A stretch of DNA of 64,000 nt from Acinetobacter guerrae. Lineage in GTDB: Bacteria; Pseudomonadota; Gammaproteobacteria; Pseudomonadales; Moraxellaceae. Shown here one piece after another: positions 63,873 to 64,000 of this stretch. The DNA lies in assembly GCF_009372255.1 (NCBI RefSeq), contig NZ_LXGN01000060.1:1-64000 (forward strand). Reading direction: 5' to 3'. The notes under the pieces were generated by a model that had not been told where the DNA came from, did not search any database, and saw only the letters and a program-made list of their open reading frames with translations. Numbering within the stretch: position 1 is the stretch's first letter; every line of letters starts with the position of its first letter. A program made the position numbers and the translations under genes.

Positions 63873-64000
63873 TTAAGCCGTTTTATGGTCGTTCGTCCAA
63901 CCCTGATGACGTAATAATGCATCAATTTTTGGTTCACGACCTCGGAAGTTGACAAACGCCTCTAAAGCAGTATCTTTCCCTCCTACTGCGAGAATGGCCT
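63873..64000 (-). CDS. prlC: Oligopeptidase A, C-terminal end
   Basis: The frame enters from the right edge and ends at TAA 63873-63875. The visible 42 residues (AILAVGGKDTALEAFVNFRG, then REPKIDALLRHQGW) match the conserved C terminus of the M3 zinc peptidase PrlC, which degrades signal peptides and other short peptides in the cytoplasm. The catalytic HEFGH part lies outside the window. It heads the prlC-yheV unit. Confidence 0.9.
   Translation of the reverse strand, partial: AILAVGGKDTALEAFVNFRGREPKIDALLRHQGWTNDHKTA

Overview
The window looks like chromosomal DNA of a gamma-proteobacterium of the genus Acinetobacter. It is AT-rich. It carries a complete S10-spc-alpha ribosomal protein block, an mlaFEDCB operon of the Acinetobacter type, an AlmA-type flavin monooxygenase, an AdeT1/2-like binding protein, a TatT/TRAP locus and the yheV-prlC pair. 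I recognise these families from memory of protein sequence; the species cannot be fixed from sequence alone.

Region 1 (1-3862) is the accessory part. It starts inside the 3' end of a type VI secretion vgrG. Two bases later comes an M15 peptidase gene that looks like a peptidoglycan-cleaving T6SS effector, then two very AT-rich genes for exported proteins that are candidate immunity factors. The effector and the second candidate immunity gene each carry a single-base frameshift. An IS481-family element with clear inverted repeats, a 5-bp target duplication and an amber-interrupted transposase follows. Three lesions in 3.4 kb, against none seen in the rest of the window, suggest a decaying module (or sequence error in the two frameshifts).

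Region 2 (4035-13243) is metabolic: an acyl-CoA dehydrogenase, aroE, an OmpA-domain membrane protein and a tiny membrane protein set between aroE and hemF, then ribA and divergent dxs. Region 3 (13362-20416) holds an inositol-phosphatase family gene, a DEAD-box helicase with a long untranslated leader and an Arg-rich repeat tail, and the mlaFEDCB lipid-transport operon. Region 4 (20429-39849) is housekeeping: corA, a LOG-family gene, a Nudix gene, comF-recG, an SDR, an AdeT-like periplasmic protein, plsB and tesB, a dicarboxylate/amino-acid symporter, engB, an NsrR-like regulator next to a truncated flavohaemoglobin that has two NsrR-type operators, a HerA-like ATPase, a metC-like gene and a class I amidotransferase.

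Region 5 (39916-53721) is the uninterrupted S10-spc-alpha cluster from rpsJ to rplQ, with secY and rpoA. It has a near-consensus promoter, a structured leader, a hairpin before rplN, and a second promoter/hairpin before rpsM. Region 6 (53847-64000) has almA, a second acyl-CoA dehydrogenase, sdhE with its ygfX-like partner, a 35-residue membrane peptide gene, a TatT lipoprotein, a rhombosortase, a fused TRAP-type permease, a DMT exporter, a membrane-anchored coiled-coil protein, yheV and the 3' end of prlC.

The most interesting items are the damaged VgrG-linked effector/immunity module, the NsrR operator pair controlling a flavohaemoglobin without its NAD domain, the rhombosortase inside a TatT-TRAP locus, the histidine-to-asparagine change in the AlmA fingerprint, and the long leader of the helicase mRNA. 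No CRISPR array, tRNA or rRNA gene was seen.
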